A stretch of DNA of 64,000 bases from Saccharopolyspora flava (GCF_900116135.1 NZ_FOZX01000004.1:310001-374000); one strand, 5' to 3'; counted from the first letter of the stretch, positions 15,518-25,012 are shown. Notes: generated from the sequence alone by a model not told the origin. Translations and numbers: made by a program.

Positions 15518-17020
15518 GTGAGCGCGAACGGAACGGATGCCGATCATTCGGGCGGGAACGCCGAAGCCCCCGCCGGTCCGCAACGTCGCGCGACCTGGAT
15601 CCCCGAGCCCGCCCAGCTGTCCGATGTGGAGCTACTGCTGGACGGGGCCTTCGCCCCGCTGCGCGGTTTCCTGTCCGCCGACGAGGTCGAGTCGGTGCGC
15701 ACCCGGCAGCGCCTGACCGCCGACCTGGCCTGGCCGGAGCCGATCACCCTCGACGTGCCCGAGGAGATCGCCGCCGCCGACGAGATCGAGCTGCGCGACG
15801 CCGAGGGCGCCCCGGTCGCCGTCGTCCGCAACGAGCGCCCCTGGGCCGACGAGGCGGGCTGGCACGCGGCGGGCCCGGTGCTGGCCGCCGAGGAACCCAC
15901 CGGCGTGCTGCGCAGGCTGCGGCCGCCTGCCGACCGGGTCCGCTCCGGCCTGCCCGACGGCCCGGTGCTCGGCGTGCTGCCGTCGGCGCCGCTGCACCAC
16001 CGCGAGCTCGCCCAGATCCGGCAGACGGCCGCCGAGCTCGGCGCGCACGTCCTGCTGCTGCCGCGGATGACCGGCCCGCGCCCGGAAGCGCTCGTCCAGT
16101 CCGTGCTGGTCGCGCGCCCGGAGCTGCCCGAGGGCAGCACGATCGTGCCGGTCCCGCTGGTCCACCGCGCCGACCCGAAGCGCGACGCGCTGCTGACCGC
16201 GCACGTCGCCGCCGCCTACGGCGCCACCCACCTGCTGTCCGAGGCCGCCCTCGACCAGGCCCCGATCCCGGTGCTGGAGCCGCCGGAGGTGGTGCGCGAC
16301 CGCTCCGACCGCTGGCTGCCGGCCGCCGACGTCGCCCCCGCCGACAGTCTGCCCGGGCTCAGCGACGAGCGGCTGCGCGAGCTGCTGGACGCCGGCGAGG
16401 AGCTGCCCGGCTGGTTCACCACCCCCGCGATCGCCGAGCAGCAGCGCCGCCTGCACCCGCCGCTGGTGGCGCGCGGATTCACCGTGCTGTTCACCGGCCT
16501 GTCCGGCGCGGGCAAGTCCACGCTGGCCCGCGCGCTGCGGGACGAGCTCAGCTGCCACGACCACCGCGCGGTGACCCTGCTCGACGGCGACGTGGTCCGC
16601 CGGACGCTGTGCGAGGGGCTCGGCTTCTCCGCCGAGGACCGCAGCCGCAACGTCCGCCGCATCGGCTACGTCGCCGCCGAGATCACCCGGCACGGCGGCG
16701 CCGCGATCTGCGCGCCGATCGCGCCGTACCACGCCGACCGCGACGCGGTCCGGCGGATGGTGCGCGAAACCGGCGGTTTCGTGCTGGTGCACGTGGCCAC
16801 GCCGCTGCGCGAGTGCGAGCGCCGCGACCGCAAGGGCCTCTACCGGCAGGCCCGCAGCGGCTCGATCCCGGAGTTCACCGGCGTCTCCGCCCCCTACGAG
16901 GTCCCCGACGACGCGGACCTCGTCCTGGACACCTCCGCGCTGTCGCAGGACGAGGCGGTGGAACGCGTCGTGGCGTTGCTGCGCGAGCGGGGCTGGGTGC
17001 GGTCGTGGACCTCGGTGTAG
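15518..17020 (+). CDS. cysC: Adenylylsulfate kinase with degenerate ATP-sulfurylase-like N-terminus
   Basis: The C-terminal 180 residues are a complete APS kinase making PAPS: P-loop GLSGAGKST near residues 328-336, LLDGDVVRR, DRSRNVRRIGYVAAEI and the lid GLYRQARSGSIPEFTGVSAP. The N-terminal 300 residues resemble a PUA/ATP-sulfurylase fold, but the nucleotide motif that normally reads RNPxHxxH is here SAPLHHREL. The Arg-Asn and the second His are missing, so this half is probably inactive and CysDN supplies APS. GTG 15518 is chosen (GAGG upstream, typical MSAN start); ATG 15479 is an alternative. First gene of a tightly coupled operon. Confidence 0.9.
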   Translation: MSANGTDADHSGGNAEAPAGPQRRATWIPEPAQLSDVELLLDGAFAPLRGFLSADEVESVRTRQRLTADLAWPEPITLDVPEEIAAADEIELRDAEGAPVAVVRNERPWADEAGWHAAGPVLAAEEPTGVLRRLRPPADRVRSGLPDGPVLGVLPSAPLHHRELAQIRQTAAELGAHVLLLPRMTGPRPEALVQSVLVARPELPEGSTIVPVPLVHRADPKRDALLTAHVAAAYGATHLLSEAALDQAPIPVLEPPEVVRDRSDRWLPAADVAPADSLPGLSDERLRELLDAGEELPGWFTTPAIAEQQRRLHPPLVARGFTVLFTGLSGAGKSTLARALRDELSCHDHRAVTLLDGDVVRRTLCEGLGFSAEDRSRNVRRIGYVAAEITRHGGAAICAPIAPYHADRDAVRRMVRETGGFVLVHVATPLRECERRDRKGLYRQARSGSIPEFTGVSAPYEVPDDADLVLDTSALSQDEAVERVVALLRERGWVRSWTSV

Positions 17021-17880
17021 CGGCGACCGGCCTGCTCACCGGCCTGATGGTGGGCGTGACCGGCATGGGCGGCGGCGCGCTGACCATGCCGCTGCTCACG
17101 CTGGTCTTCGGCGTGCCGCCGCTGGCCGCGGTGTCCTCGGACCTGGTGGCCGCGGCGGTGATGAAGCCGCTGGGCGCCGCGGTGCACCTGCGGCGCCGCA
17201 CCGTGCAGCCCGCGCTGGTGGGCTGGTTGTGCCTGGGTTCGCTGCCGTGCGCGGCGGCCGGATCGCTGCTGGCGGGTTCGCTGGGGCGCGGGACCGAGTC
17301 GCTGCTCAAGGAGCTCGTCGGTGCCGCGGTGCTGCTGGCCGCGATCACGCTGTTCGCGCGGATGCTGCTGTCCCGCCGCGAGTCCACATCGGACGGAACG
17401 CGGGTGCGGCCGGTTCCCACGGTGCTGCTTGGCGCCGTCGCGGGACTCGTCGTGGGTACGACTTCGGTGGGTTCCGGATCGATCATCATCGTGGTACTGC
17501 TGCTGCTCAACCGGGGGCTGAGCTCAGCGCGGCTTGTCGGCACCGACCTCGTCCAGGCCGTCCCGCTCGTGCTGGTCTCGGCGCTCGGCCACCTCGTCGC
17601 CGGTGACGTCCACATCGGACTTGTCGGGTCGCTGCTGGCCGGGTCGATCCCCGGTGTGCTGGCGGGATCGCTGGTCTCGGCGCGCGTTCCGGATCGCCCG
17701 GTGCGGGTGCTGCTAGGCGGCATGCTGGTGACCACCGGGCTGATGATGCTCGGCACCGACGTCCTGACCGGCGTCGCGGCCGGGCTTCTGGTCGTGCTGC
17801 TGGGAACGGCGATCCCGCCGTTGCGCAACGCGATGTCGCGGCGATCCGCCGCGCACGAACACAGGGAGGTAGTGGGGTGA
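17005..17880 (+). CDS. TauE/SafE-family sulfite/sulfonate transporter
   Basis: A 291-residue membrane protein with about eight helices and the duplicated family motif: GVTGMGGGALTMPLL near residue 15 and VVGTTSVGSGSIIIV near residue 150. TauE/SafE proteins move sulfite, sulfonates or sulfoacetate across the membrane. The GTG start overlaps the cysC-like gene by 16 bp and its stop overlaps cysQ by 4 bp. The likely role here is export of sulfite or a sulfonated product, or import of a sulfur source; direction is unknown. Confidence 0.87.
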   Translation: MDLGVAATGLLTGLMVGVTGMGGGALTMPLLTLVFGVPPLAAVSSDLVAAAVMKPLGAAVHLRRRTVQPALVGWLCLGSLPCAAAGSLLAGSLGRGTESLLKELVGAAVLLAAITLFARMLLSRRESTSDGTRVRPVPTVLLGAVAGLVVGTTSVGSGSIIIVVLLLLNRGLSSARLVGTDLVQAVPLVLVSALGHLVAGDVHIGLVGSLLAGSIPGVLAGSLVSARVPDRPVRVLLGGMLVTTGLMMLGTDVLTGVAAGLLVVLLGTAIPPLRNAMSRRSAAHEHREVVG

Positions 17881-18632
17881 GCGTGGACGACCACGAGCTG
17901 GCCGCCGGGCTGGCGCAGCGAGCGGGGGAGTGCCTTCTGCGGCTGCGGGAGGAGTCCACTTCGGACCCCAAGGCGCTCGGCGACGCCGGTGACGCCGCGG
18001 CCCACCGCCTGCTCGTCGACGCCCTCGCGCAGGAGCGGCCGGACGACCCGGTGCTCTCCGAGCACGGCGTGGCGGGGCCGGAACGCGTTGCGGGACAACG
18101 GGTGTGGATCGTCGATCCGCTCGACGGCACCCGCGAGTTCACCGAACCGGGCCGCGCGGACTGGGCGGTGCACGTGGCCCTGGCCGAAGGGCACGAGGTC
18201 ATCGCCTCCGCCGTCGCGCTGCCCGCGCAGGGCATCGTGCTCGACACCGGTGAGCCGCCCAAGCAGCCCACGCACGGCATCGCGCGCCCGCGCATCGCGG
18301 TCAGCCGCAGCCGTCCCCCCGAGTTCGTCACCGAGATCGCCGAGCAGATCGGCGCCGAGCTGGTTCCCATGGGATCGGCCGGGGCCAAGATCACCGCCGT
18401 GGTGCTCGGCGAGGTCGACGCCTACCTGCACGGCGGCGGGCAGTACGAGTGGGACAGCGCCGCCCCGGTCGGCATCGCCCGCGCCGCCGGACTGCACACC
18501 AGCCGCCTCGACGGCTCCGAGCTCGTCTACGACCGCCCCGACCCGTGGCTGCCGGACCTGCTGGTCTGCCGCCGCGAGCTGGCCGTGGACCTGCTCACCG
18601 CCCTGTCCGATCGACCCGAGGGGAGTCGCTGA
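17877..18632 (+). CDS. cysQ: 3'(2'),5'-bisphosphate nucleotidase CysQ
   Basis: A 251-residue inositol-monophosphatase-fold phosphatase. The metal-binding motif is VWIVDPLDGTREF near residues 77-89, and GQYEWDSAAPVGIARAAG near residue 190 is the second family signature. It hydrolyses PAP, the inhibitory by-product of PAPS-dependent sulfotransfer, to AMP. Its place between cysC-like and cysDN genes, with a 4-bp GTGA overlap, fits PAP recycling for the sulfotransferase encoded three genes downstream. Confidence 0.93.
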   Translation: MSVDDHELAAGLAQRAGECLLRLREESTSDPKALGDAGDAAAHRLLVDALAQERPDDPVLSEHGVAGPERVAGQRVWIVDPLDGTREFTEPGRADWAVHVALAEGHEVIASAVALPAQGIVLDTGEPPKQPTHGIARPRIAVSRSRPPEFVTEIAEQIGAELVPMGSAGAKITAVVLGEVDAYLHGGGQYEWDSAAPVGIARAAGLHTSRLDGSELVYDRPDPWLPDLLVCRRELAVDLLTALSDRPEGSR

Positions 18633-19534
18633 TGCCCGCCGGACTGTCTCGTCTGGACGTGCTGGAATCCGAGGCGGTGCACCTGATCCGCGAGGTCGTC
18701 GCCGAACGCGACCGGCCCGCGCTGCTGTTCTCCGGCGGCAAGGACTCCGCGGTGCTGCTCAAGCTCGCCGAGAAGGCCTTCGCCCCCGCCCCGATCCCGT
18801 TCCCGGTGCTGCACGTCGACACCGGCCACAACTTCGAGGAGGTCCTCGACTTCCGGGACCGCCGCGCCGCCGAGCTCGGCGTGCGGCTCGTGGTGGCCTC
18901 CGTGCAGGAGGCCATCGACGCCGGGCGCACCGTTGAGCCCGAGGGTCTGACCAGCCGCAACCGGCTGCAGACGGCGTCGCTGCTGGAGGCCATCGCCGAG
19001 CACCGCTTCGACGCGCTGTTCGGCGGGGCCCGCCGCGACGAGGAACGCGCCCGCGCCAAGGAGCGCATGCTGTCCTTCCGCGACGGCTTCGGCCAGTGGG
19101 ACCCGCGCAACCAGCGCCCCGAGCTGTGGAACCTCTACAACGGACTGATCCACCCTGGCGAGAACGTGCGCGCCTTCCCGCTGTCGAACTGGACCGAGCG
19201 CGACGTGTGGACCTACATCGACCGCGAGGACGTCGAGCTGCCGTCGCTGTACTTCGCGCACAACCGCAAGGTGTTCGAGCGCGACGGGATGCTGCTGGCC
19301 GACAACCCGTTCCTGCCGCGCGAACCCGAGGAGCAGCTGGTGGAGCGGTCCGTGCGGTTCCGCACCGTCGGTGACATGACCTGCACCGGCGCGGTCCCGT
19401 CGGAGGCCACGACGGTGTCCGAGGTGATCGCCGAGATCGCCGCCACCAGGATCTCCGAGCGCGGCCAGACCCGCGCCGACGACCGCACCAGCGCGGCGGC
19501 GATGGAGGACCGCAAGCGGGAGGGATACTTCTGA
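18632..19534 (+). CDS. cysD: Sulfate adenylyltransferase subunit 2
   Basis: A 300-residue ATP sulfurylase small subunit. The PP-loop is SGGKDSAV near residues 34-41, and FGGARRDEERARAKER and HPGENVRAFPLSNWTERDVW are typical of CysD. It forms APS from ATP and sulfate with CysN. The ATG shares one base with the cysQ stop (TGATG), with GAGGGGAG upstream. Full length and all motifs are intact. Confidence 0.96.
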   Translation: MPAGLSRLDVLESEAVHLIREVVAERDRPALLFSGGKDSAVLLKLAEKAFAPAPIPFPVLHVDTGHNFEEVLDFRDRRAAELGVRLVVASVQEAIDAGRTVEPEGLTSRNRLQTASLLEAIAEHRFDALFGGARRDEERARAKERMLSFRDGFGQWDPRNQRPELWNLYNGLIHPGENVRAFPLSNWTERDVWTYIDREDVELPSLYFAHNRKVFERDGMLLADNPFLPREPEEQLVERSVRFRTVGDMTCTGAVPSEATTVSEVIAEIAATRISERGQTRADDRTSAAAMEDRKREGYF

Positions 19535-20802
19535 TGAGCACCACCGAACCGGTCTTCGCCCCGGCCGACAGCCTGCTGCGGTTCGCCACCGCGGGCGCGG
19601 TCGACGACGGCAAGTCGACGCTGATCGGGCGCCTGCTGCACGACTCGAAGTCGCTGCTGGCCGACCAGCTCGAACAGCTGGAGGTGGCCAGCAAGGAGCG
19701 CGGCGACGAGCAGCTGGACCTGGCGATGCTCACCGACGGGCTGCGCGCCGAGCGCGAGCAGGGCATCACCATCGATGTGGCGCACCGCTACTTCGAGACC
19801 GCGCGGCGCGCCTTCATCATCGCCGACACCCCGGGCCACGCCCAGTACACCCGCAACATGGTCACCGGCGCCTCCACCGCCGACCTGGCGATCGTGCTGG
19901 TCGACGCCCGCAACGGGCTGACCGAGCAGTCCCGCAGGCACGCCGTGCTCGCCGGGCTGCTGCGGGTGCCGCGGCTGGTGCTGGCGGTGAACAAGATGGA
20001 CCTCGTCGGCTACGACGAGGAGGTCTTCCGCACCATCACCGGTGAGTTCGCGGCGTTCACCGAGCGCCTGGCGCTGCGCGAGGTCACCGCGATCCCGATC
20101 TCGGCGCTGCGCGGCGACAACGTCGTGGACCGCTCCACCGAGATGCCCTGGTACGACGGCCCGTCGCTGCTGGAGCACCTGGAGAACGTCGAGATCGCCG
20201 AGGAGACGAGCGGTTTCCGGATGCCGGTGCAGTACGCGATCCGCGCGCAGGACCAGGACTACCGGGGTTACGCGGGTCAGATCGCCGGCGGCACCGTCGC
20301 GCCCGGCGAGGAGGTGCTGCACCTGCCGTCCGGGATGCGCAGCCGCGTCGTCGCCGTCGACTCCGCCGGTGCCGAGCTGGAGCTCGGGCGGGCGCCGCAG
20401 TCGGTGGCGCTGCGGCTCGCCGACGACATCGACGTGAGCCGCGGCGACGTGCTCTGCGCGCCGGAGCAGCCGCCGGCCGCGGCCGAGGAGCTGACCGCCA
20501 CGGTCTGCTGGATGTCGCCGAAAACCCCGCTCACACCGGGAACCCGGCTGCTGCTCAAGCACACCACCCGGGTGGTCAAGGCGATCGTCACCGAGGTCCG
20601 CGAACGCCTCGACGTCACCACCCTGGAGCGCGGACCGGCGGATTCCTTGCAGCTCAACGACATCGGGGAGGTCCGGCTGCGGCTGGCGCAACCGGTGTTC
20701 TGCGATCCCTACGAGCACAACCGGTTCACCGGGGGAGCGGTGCTCATCGACACCGCCAGCAACGCGACCGCGGGAGCGGTCCTGATCACCGAGACGCGCT
20801 GA
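19534..20802 (+). CDS. cysN: Sulfate adenylyltransferase subunit 1 (GTPase)
   Basis: A 422-residue EF-Tu-like GTPase that activates CysD. G1 is GAVDDGKST (about residues 21-29), G3 is DTPGH near residue 98, and G4 is NKMD near residue 152. Beta-barrel domains follow. There is no C-terminal APS kinase fusion as in many actinobacterial CysNC proteins, consistent with a separate kinase gene upstream. It is joined to cysD by TGATG. The operon contains no PAPS reductase or sulfite reductase. Confidence 0.95.
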   Translation: MSTTEPVFAPADSLLRFATAGAVDDGKSTLIGRLLHDSKSLLADQLEQLEVASKERGDEQLDLAMLTDGLRAEREQGITIDVAHRYFETARRAFIIADTPGHAQYTRNMVTGASTADLAIVLVDARNGLTEQSRRHAVLAGLLRVPRLVLAVNKMDLVGYDEEVFRTITGEFAAFTERLALREVTAIPISALRGDNVVDRSTEMPWYDGPSLLEHLENVEIAEETSGFRMPVQYAIRAQDQDYRGYAGQIAGGTVAPGEEVLHLPSGMRSRVVAVDSAGAELELGRAPQSVALRLADDIDVSRGDVLCAPEQPPAAAEELTATVCWMSPKTPLTPGTRLLLKHTTRVVKAIVTEVRERLDVTTLERGPADSLQLNDIGEVRLRLAQPVFCDPYEHNRFTGGAVLIDTASNATAGAVLITETR

Positions 20803-20828
20803 GAACACCCGACGAAGGAGCGACACAC

Positions 20829-21485
20829 ATGGTCAAGATCATCGGAGCCGGGTTCGGCCGCACCGGTACCGCGTCGATGAAGGCGGCGCTGGAGTACCTC
20901 GGATTCGCGCCCTGCTACCACATGTTCGAGGTCATCGCCCAGCCCGAGCGGGCCAAGGACTGGGACCGCGCGCTGGACGGGGCCGTTGACGACTGGGAGA
21001 CGGTGCTCGGCGGGTTCGAGTCCACCGTGGACTGGCCGGGCTGCACGTTCTGGCGCGAGCTCATGGACTTCTACCCGGACGCGAAGGTGCTGCTGACCGT
21101 CCGCGACCCGGAGCGCTGGTACGACAGCGTGTTCAACACGATCTACCAGTTCGTGCAGGAGCCGCCGGCCGACGACGACTTCAGCCTCAAGATGCGGCCG
21201 ACCATAGAGCGGATGATCTGGAACGGCACCTTCGACGGCCGCTTCGACGACCGCGAGCACGCCATCAAGGTCTTCGAGGCGCACAACGCCGCCGTGCAGG
21301 AAGCGGTTCCGGCCGACCGGCTGCTGGTGTACAAGGTCGGCGAGGGCTGGGACCGGCTGTGCGAGTTCCTGGAGGTGCCGGTGCCGGACGAGCCGTTCCC
21401 GCACGTCAACGACTCCGGCTCGATCCGCGACCTGGTCGAGAAGACGCAGCGCGAGGGCAAGTTCACCTCGCCGTTCGAGTCCTGA
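20829..21485 (+). CDS. Sulfotransferase family protein
   Basis: A 218-residue PAPS-dependent sulfotransferase. The 5'-phosphosulfate loop is GAGFGRTGTASMK (residues 6-18), and LLTVRDPERWYDS near residues 88-100 is the 3'-phosphate-binding region with the conserved Arg and Ser. It resembles the short Sulfotransfer_4 group. It lies 26 bp after cysN behind GAAGGAG, so it is probably co-transcribed with the PAPS genes. The acceptor could be a lipid, glycan or aryl metabolite and is not readable. Confidence 0.87.
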   Translation: MVKIIGAGFGRTGTASMKAALEYLGFAPCYHMFEVIAQPERAKDWDRALDGAVDDWETVLGGFESTVDWPGCTFWRELMDFYPDAKVLLTVRDPERWYDSVFNTIYQFVQEPPADDDFSLKMRPTIERMIWNGTFDGRFDDREHAIKVFEAHNAAVQEAVPADRLLVYKVGEGWDRLCEFLEVPVPDEPFPHVNDSGSIRDLVEKTQREGKFTSPFES

Positions 21486-21513
21486 TACCCGCCGAACCTT
21501 GTCGAGGAGACCC

Positions 21514-23010
21514 ATGTCCACCACGAAGTTAGGCCGCAGATCCGTGCTGCGGATGCTGGCCGCGGCACCCCTGGTGCCTGCGGCGCTGTCGGGCGTGGCG
21601 CAGGCCGCGCCGCGCCCGGCGGTCGGCGCGCTGGGCGCCGACCTGGTCACCCGGCCGGACCTGCACCCGCCGCTGATGGAGATCATCACCCCGGCGTCGG
21701 GCACCGAGCCGGGGCAGGTGCTGCTCACGCCCACCGGTGCCAGCACGATGGACGTGAACGCGCCCGCGCCGCGCGCCCCGATCCAGCCGGGCGCGATGCT
21801 CATGGACGACACCGGCCAGGCGGTCTGGTTCGGCCCGTCGTCGGAGGGCGTGAACTTCGACCTGAAGGTGCAGGAGTACCAGGGCAAACCGGTGCTGACC
21901 TTCTGGGAGGGCACGGTCGTGGTCCCGCCGGGCTTCGGCCACGGCAAGTTCGTGATCATGGACGAGACCTACACGCGCATCGCCGAGGTCGTCCCGGCCA
22001 ACGACTTGACCGGTGACCTGCACGAGTTCGTCATCACGCCGCAGGGCACCGCGCTGATCCTGGCCTACCGCGAGGTGCGGCTGGACACCACCGCGGTGGG
22101 CGGGCAGCCGAACTCGAAGGTGCTGGAAGGCGTGGTGCAGGAGATCGACATCGCCTCGGGCGAGCTGATCTTCGAGTGGAACAGCCTGGAGCACGTGGGT
22201 CTGGACGAGTCGTTCTACGCGGTCCCGAAGGACTCGGAGGTCTACCACGACTACATCCACCTCAACGCGATCTGCGAGGACGGCGACGCGCTGCTGATCT
22301 CGGCCCGCTGCACGCACGCGATCTACCGCATCGACCGCGCCTCGGGCGAGGTGAAGTGGCGCCTGTGCGGGCGCAAGAGCGACTTCGAGATGGGCGAGGA
22401 CGCGGCTTTCGCCTGGCAGCACGACGTTCGCCGGCACGAGGACGGCACGATCAGCCTCTTCGACAACGCCGACGCCGCCGGCCGCGGCAAGTCCCGCGGC
22501 ATGACCCTCGACGTCGACGAGACGGCCAAGACGGCGACGCTGCTGCGCAGCGCGGAGAGCCCGGAGGGCCTGCTCGCCCCGAACCAGGGCAACGCCCAGC
22601 TGCTGGCCAACGGCCACATGTTCGTCGGCTGGGGCGGCAAGCCGTACTTCACCGAGTTCGGCCCCGACAACGAGGTCCTCTTCCACGGCCGCTTCACCGA
22701 GACCATGGCCTCCTACCGCGCCCACCGAGCCCGGTGGGTCGGCAGGCCCACGGACTCCCCAGCGGTCGTGGGCCAACCCGGCGACGGCGTGACCAGCGTC
22801 TACACCAGCTGGAACGGAGCCACCGAAGTCACCACGTGGCGTGTCCACGCGGGCCCGGACGACCAGCACCTCACCCCGGTCGCGGACGCCCCCAAGTCGG
22901 CCTTCGAAACCAAGATCGACCTCCAGGGCACCCACCCCGTCATCGCGGTGGAAGCCCTGGACGCCTCCGGCGCAGTCCTCGGAAGATCCCCAGCAATCCC
23001 GGTCGCCTGA
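21514..23010 (+). CDS. TAT-exported arylsulfotransferase (ASST-like)
   Basis: A 498-residue protein with a twin-arginine signal (LGRRSVLRM at residues 6-14, hydrophobic stretch, AQA-A cleavage near residue 36). The mature part is a propeller of the arylsulfotransferase family: DLHEFVITPQGTALI, YHDYIHLNAI, FAWQHDVRRHEDGTISLFDN. Family members transfer sulfate between phenolic compounds without PAPS, using a catalytic His; WQHD is a candidate. GAGGAG lies 5 bp upstream. It is the last gene of the operon, 28 bp after the sulfotransferase. Confidence 0.87.
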   Translation: MSTTKLGRRSVLRMLAAAPLVPAALSGVAQAAPRPAVGALGADLVTRPDLHPPLMEIITPASGTEPGQVLLTPTGASTMDVNAPAPRAPIQPGAMLMDDTGQAVWFGPSSEGVNFDLKVQEYQGKPVLTFWEGTVVVPPGFGHGKFVIMDETYTRIAEVVPANDLTGDLHEFVITPQGTALILAYREVRLDTTAVGGQPNSKVLEGVVQEIDIASGELIFEWNSLEHVGLDESFYAVPKDSEVYHDYIHLNAICEDGDALLISARCTHAIYRIDRASGEVKWRLCGRKSDFEMGEDAAFAWQHDVRRHEDGTISLFDNADAAGRGKSRGMTLDVDETAKTATLLRSAESPEGLLAPNQGNAQLLANGHMFVGWGGKPYFTEFGPDNEVLFHGRFTETMASYRAHRARWVGRPTDSPAVVGQPGDGVTSVYTSWNGATEVTTWRVHAGPDDQHLTPVADAPKSAFETKIDLQGTHPVIAVEALDASGAVLGRSPAIPVA

Positions 23011-23098
23011 CGCGGTTCGCGGTCCGACCTGTCTCACGATCACCGTCCCGATCCCGGGACAGTTCGGACCACAACCGTCCCCACTCCGGTCTCCCGAG

Positions 23099-23329
23099 AA
23101 CGCGAAGTTTTCATGAAAACCTCACCCCACCAGGGGTGGGAAAGTTTTCATGAAAACTGTCCCACCCCCACCCACACAACTCCCGTGACCAGCACAAACC
23201 GACCTCGAGTCACCTGGTCGCCTCCCGAGAGTGGGGGAAGTTTTCATGAAAACTTCCCCCACCGACGGGACCACTCACGAACCCTCCGTTTTCGTGAGTG
23301 GGTGAGGTTTTCATGAAAACTTCCCCCCC
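23099..23329. repeat. Four GTTTTCATGAAAAC palindromes
   Basis: The 14-bp core GTTTTCATGAAAAC occurs at 23107-23120, 23144-23157, 23240-23253 and 23307-23320. Copy three extends to a perfect 32-bp palindrome at 23231-23262 (arms GTGGGGGAAGTTTTCA). Copy two ends AAAACTGTCCC, like the long-stem elements. GC arms next to A/T runs suit bidirectional terminators. They fill much of the 546-bp gap between the arylsulfotransferase and the MFS gene. Confidence 0.9.
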
Positions 23330-23446
23330 GGGAGTCGACCTGGACGGTGACGTGGATGAGGTCCGTGAGGGTGGAATCCTGATTCTTGTCGAGGAAGTCC
23401 GGGGTGGTTCTTGTCCTTGGTCGAGCTCACGACTGACCTCTCTGTC

Positions 23447-23473
23447 GGGCCGGTCTCCGTTGGAGGCCGGCCC
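23447..23473 (+). terminator. GC hairpin upstream of MFS gene
   Basis: GGGCCGGTCTCC (23447-23458) pairs with GGAGGCCGGCCC (23462-23473) around a 3-nt loop with one wobble. There is no T-run after it. It may be a terminator for upstream transcription or a leader structure of the exporter. Confidence 0.45.
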
Positions 23474-23522
23474 GGAGTGTGTGGTCGGGGTCTCGCGTGG
23501 GGTTTGGGGAGGTGTTTGGGGG

Positions 23523-23543
23523 TTAGCATCTTCGCGAGGCTAA
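23523..23543. promoter_or_regulatory. Inverted repeat overlapping the MFS ribosome site
   Basis: TTAGC (23523-23527) and GCTAA (23539-23543) are separated by 11 bp and touch AAGGAG (23542-23547), the ribosome site of the exporter. It could be a repressor site or an RNA fold hiding the ribosome site. Confidence 0.35.
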
Positions 23544-23556
23544 GGAGTGTTGTGCT

Positions 23557-24993
23557 GTGGGTGTGGTGGCGGAGGACGAGCGGGAGGTCCGTCGCCGGTG
23601 TCGTCGGGCGCTCGGGGTGACGACGCTCGGGTTGATGTTGGTGCTGGTCAACGCCACCTCGCTGAACCTGGCGCTGCCCGCGCTGTCGGCTTCGTTCCGG
23701 GTTCCCGCCGCTACCGCCGACTGGTTCCTCGTGGCGTTCATGCTCAGCAACACCGCCTCGATCCTGGTGTTCAGCCGCATCTCGGACATGCTGGGGCGGC
23801 GGACCATCTACCTCACCGGGCTGGCCTGCTTCACCGTGATCAGCCTGCTGTGCGCGTTCGCGCCGAACGCCTCGACGCTGATCGTGCTGCGCGTGCTGCA
23901 GGGGATCGCCGCGGCCACGACCGTCACCAACACCACCGCGATCCTCACCGACGTGTTCCCGCCGGACCGGCTGGTGCACGGGTTGAGCCTGAACATCACG
24001 GCCGCCTCCATCGCGCAGATGATCGGGCCCGCGCTGGGCGGGCTGCTGGTGACCGTCGCCGACTGGCGCGCGCTGTTCCTGGTCAACGTGCCGATCGGGA
24101 TCCTCGCCGTGGTGCTGGGGTCGCGGCTGCTGCCGACGATCCCGCGCGCCCGGGGACCTCGCGAGCGCTTCGACGTGGCCGGGGCGCTGCTGTCGAGCAC
24201 CGGCCTGGCCGTGCTGCTGTTCGGCATCAACCGCATCGGACCGTGGGGAGCGGCCGATCCGCGGGTGCCCGCCGCGATCGTGCTCGGTGTCGCGCTGCTG
24301 GTGGCGTTCGTGCTGGTGGAGCGCCGGATCTCGGCTCCGCTGCTGGACCTCCGGCTGCTGCAGCGGCCCGGCCGCGGGCAGGCGTACGCGGCGGCGTTCT
24401 TCAACTCCTTCTGCCGGGCCGGGGTCGTGGTCCTGGTCGGGTTGCACCAGCAGATGGTCGAGCACCGGACCGCGCTGGAGGCCGGTGTCGTCGTCATGCC
24501 GTTGGCGCTGGTGATGATGCTGTGCGCGCCGCTGAGCGCCCGGCTGTCGCTGCGCTGGTCGGCGCGGACGCTGTCGAGCTTCGGTGCGCTGCTGGTGGTC
24601 GCCGGCATCGTCGGCCTGGCCGGGCAGCTGGCCGTGCCCGGGTCGCCGCTGCTGCTCATGGCGCTGTGCCTGGGGTTGATCGGTGCCGGGACGGGGTTGT
24701 TCACCGCGCCCAACACCGGGTCGATCATGGCCGGAGTGGGCAGCGATCAGCGGGCGGTGGCCAACGGCATCCGGTCGATGCTGTTCAACAGCGCGCAGGC
24801 CGCGGGAACCGCGGTGGCGCTGCTGATCCTCACCGGCTGGCTCGGCTCGTCCGGTGTTGCGTCCTACGCCGCCAACGCCGACGATCCCGCCGTGCGGCTG
24901 GGCTTCGCGGTCGCCGCGATCACGATGGGTGTCGCCGCGTTCGCCGGGCTGGTGATGTCGCTGGCGCGCGGAGGTCCGTGGCGGGCCCGCTGA
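23557..24993 (+). CDS. MFS transporter, DHA2 (14-helix) type
   Basis: A 478-residue exporter with about 14 hydrophobic helices. Motif A-like RISDMLGRR near residue 70 and motif C-like [19 protein letters not shown] near residues 157-175 mark the drug:H+ antiporter-2 family. It opens with a basic N-terminus behind a GTG with AAGGAG 9 bp upstream. A gap of only 19 bp to the next gene suggests co-transcription with the PTPS-like cluster, whose product it may export. The substrate is unknown. Confidence 0.9.
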   Translation: MGVVAEDEREVRRRCRRALGVTTLGLMLVLVNATSLNLALPALSASFRVPAATADWFLVAFMLSNTASILVFSRISDMLGRRTIYLTGLACFTVISLLCAFAPNASTLIVLRVLQGIAAATTVTNTTAILTDVFPPDRLVHGLSLNITAASIAQMIGPALGGLLVTVADWRALFLVNVPIGILAVVLGSRLLPTIPRARGPRERFDVAGALLSSTGLAVLLFGINRIGPWGAADPRVPAAIVLGVALLVAFVLVERRISAPLLDLRLLQRPGRGQAYAAAFFNSFCRAGVVVLVGLHQQMVEHRTALEAGVVVMPLALVMMLCAPLSARLSLRWSARTLSSFGALLVVAGIVGLAGQLAVPGSPLLLMALCLGLIGAGTGLFTAPNTGSIMAGVGSDQRAVANGIRSMLFNSAQAAGTAVALLILTGWLGSSGVASYAANADDPAVRLGFAVAAITMGVAAFAGLVMSLARGGPWRAR

Positions 24994-25012
24994 GGAGAAC
25001 GGAGGGCGCATC

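Noticed and set aside
23113-23316. Short frame starting at the ATG of CATGAAAAC in the palindrome cluster
   Set aside because: The ATG comes from the palindrome core itself; the frame merely reads through several repeats (a 'MKTSP/FHENFP' pattern that recurs at every copy).
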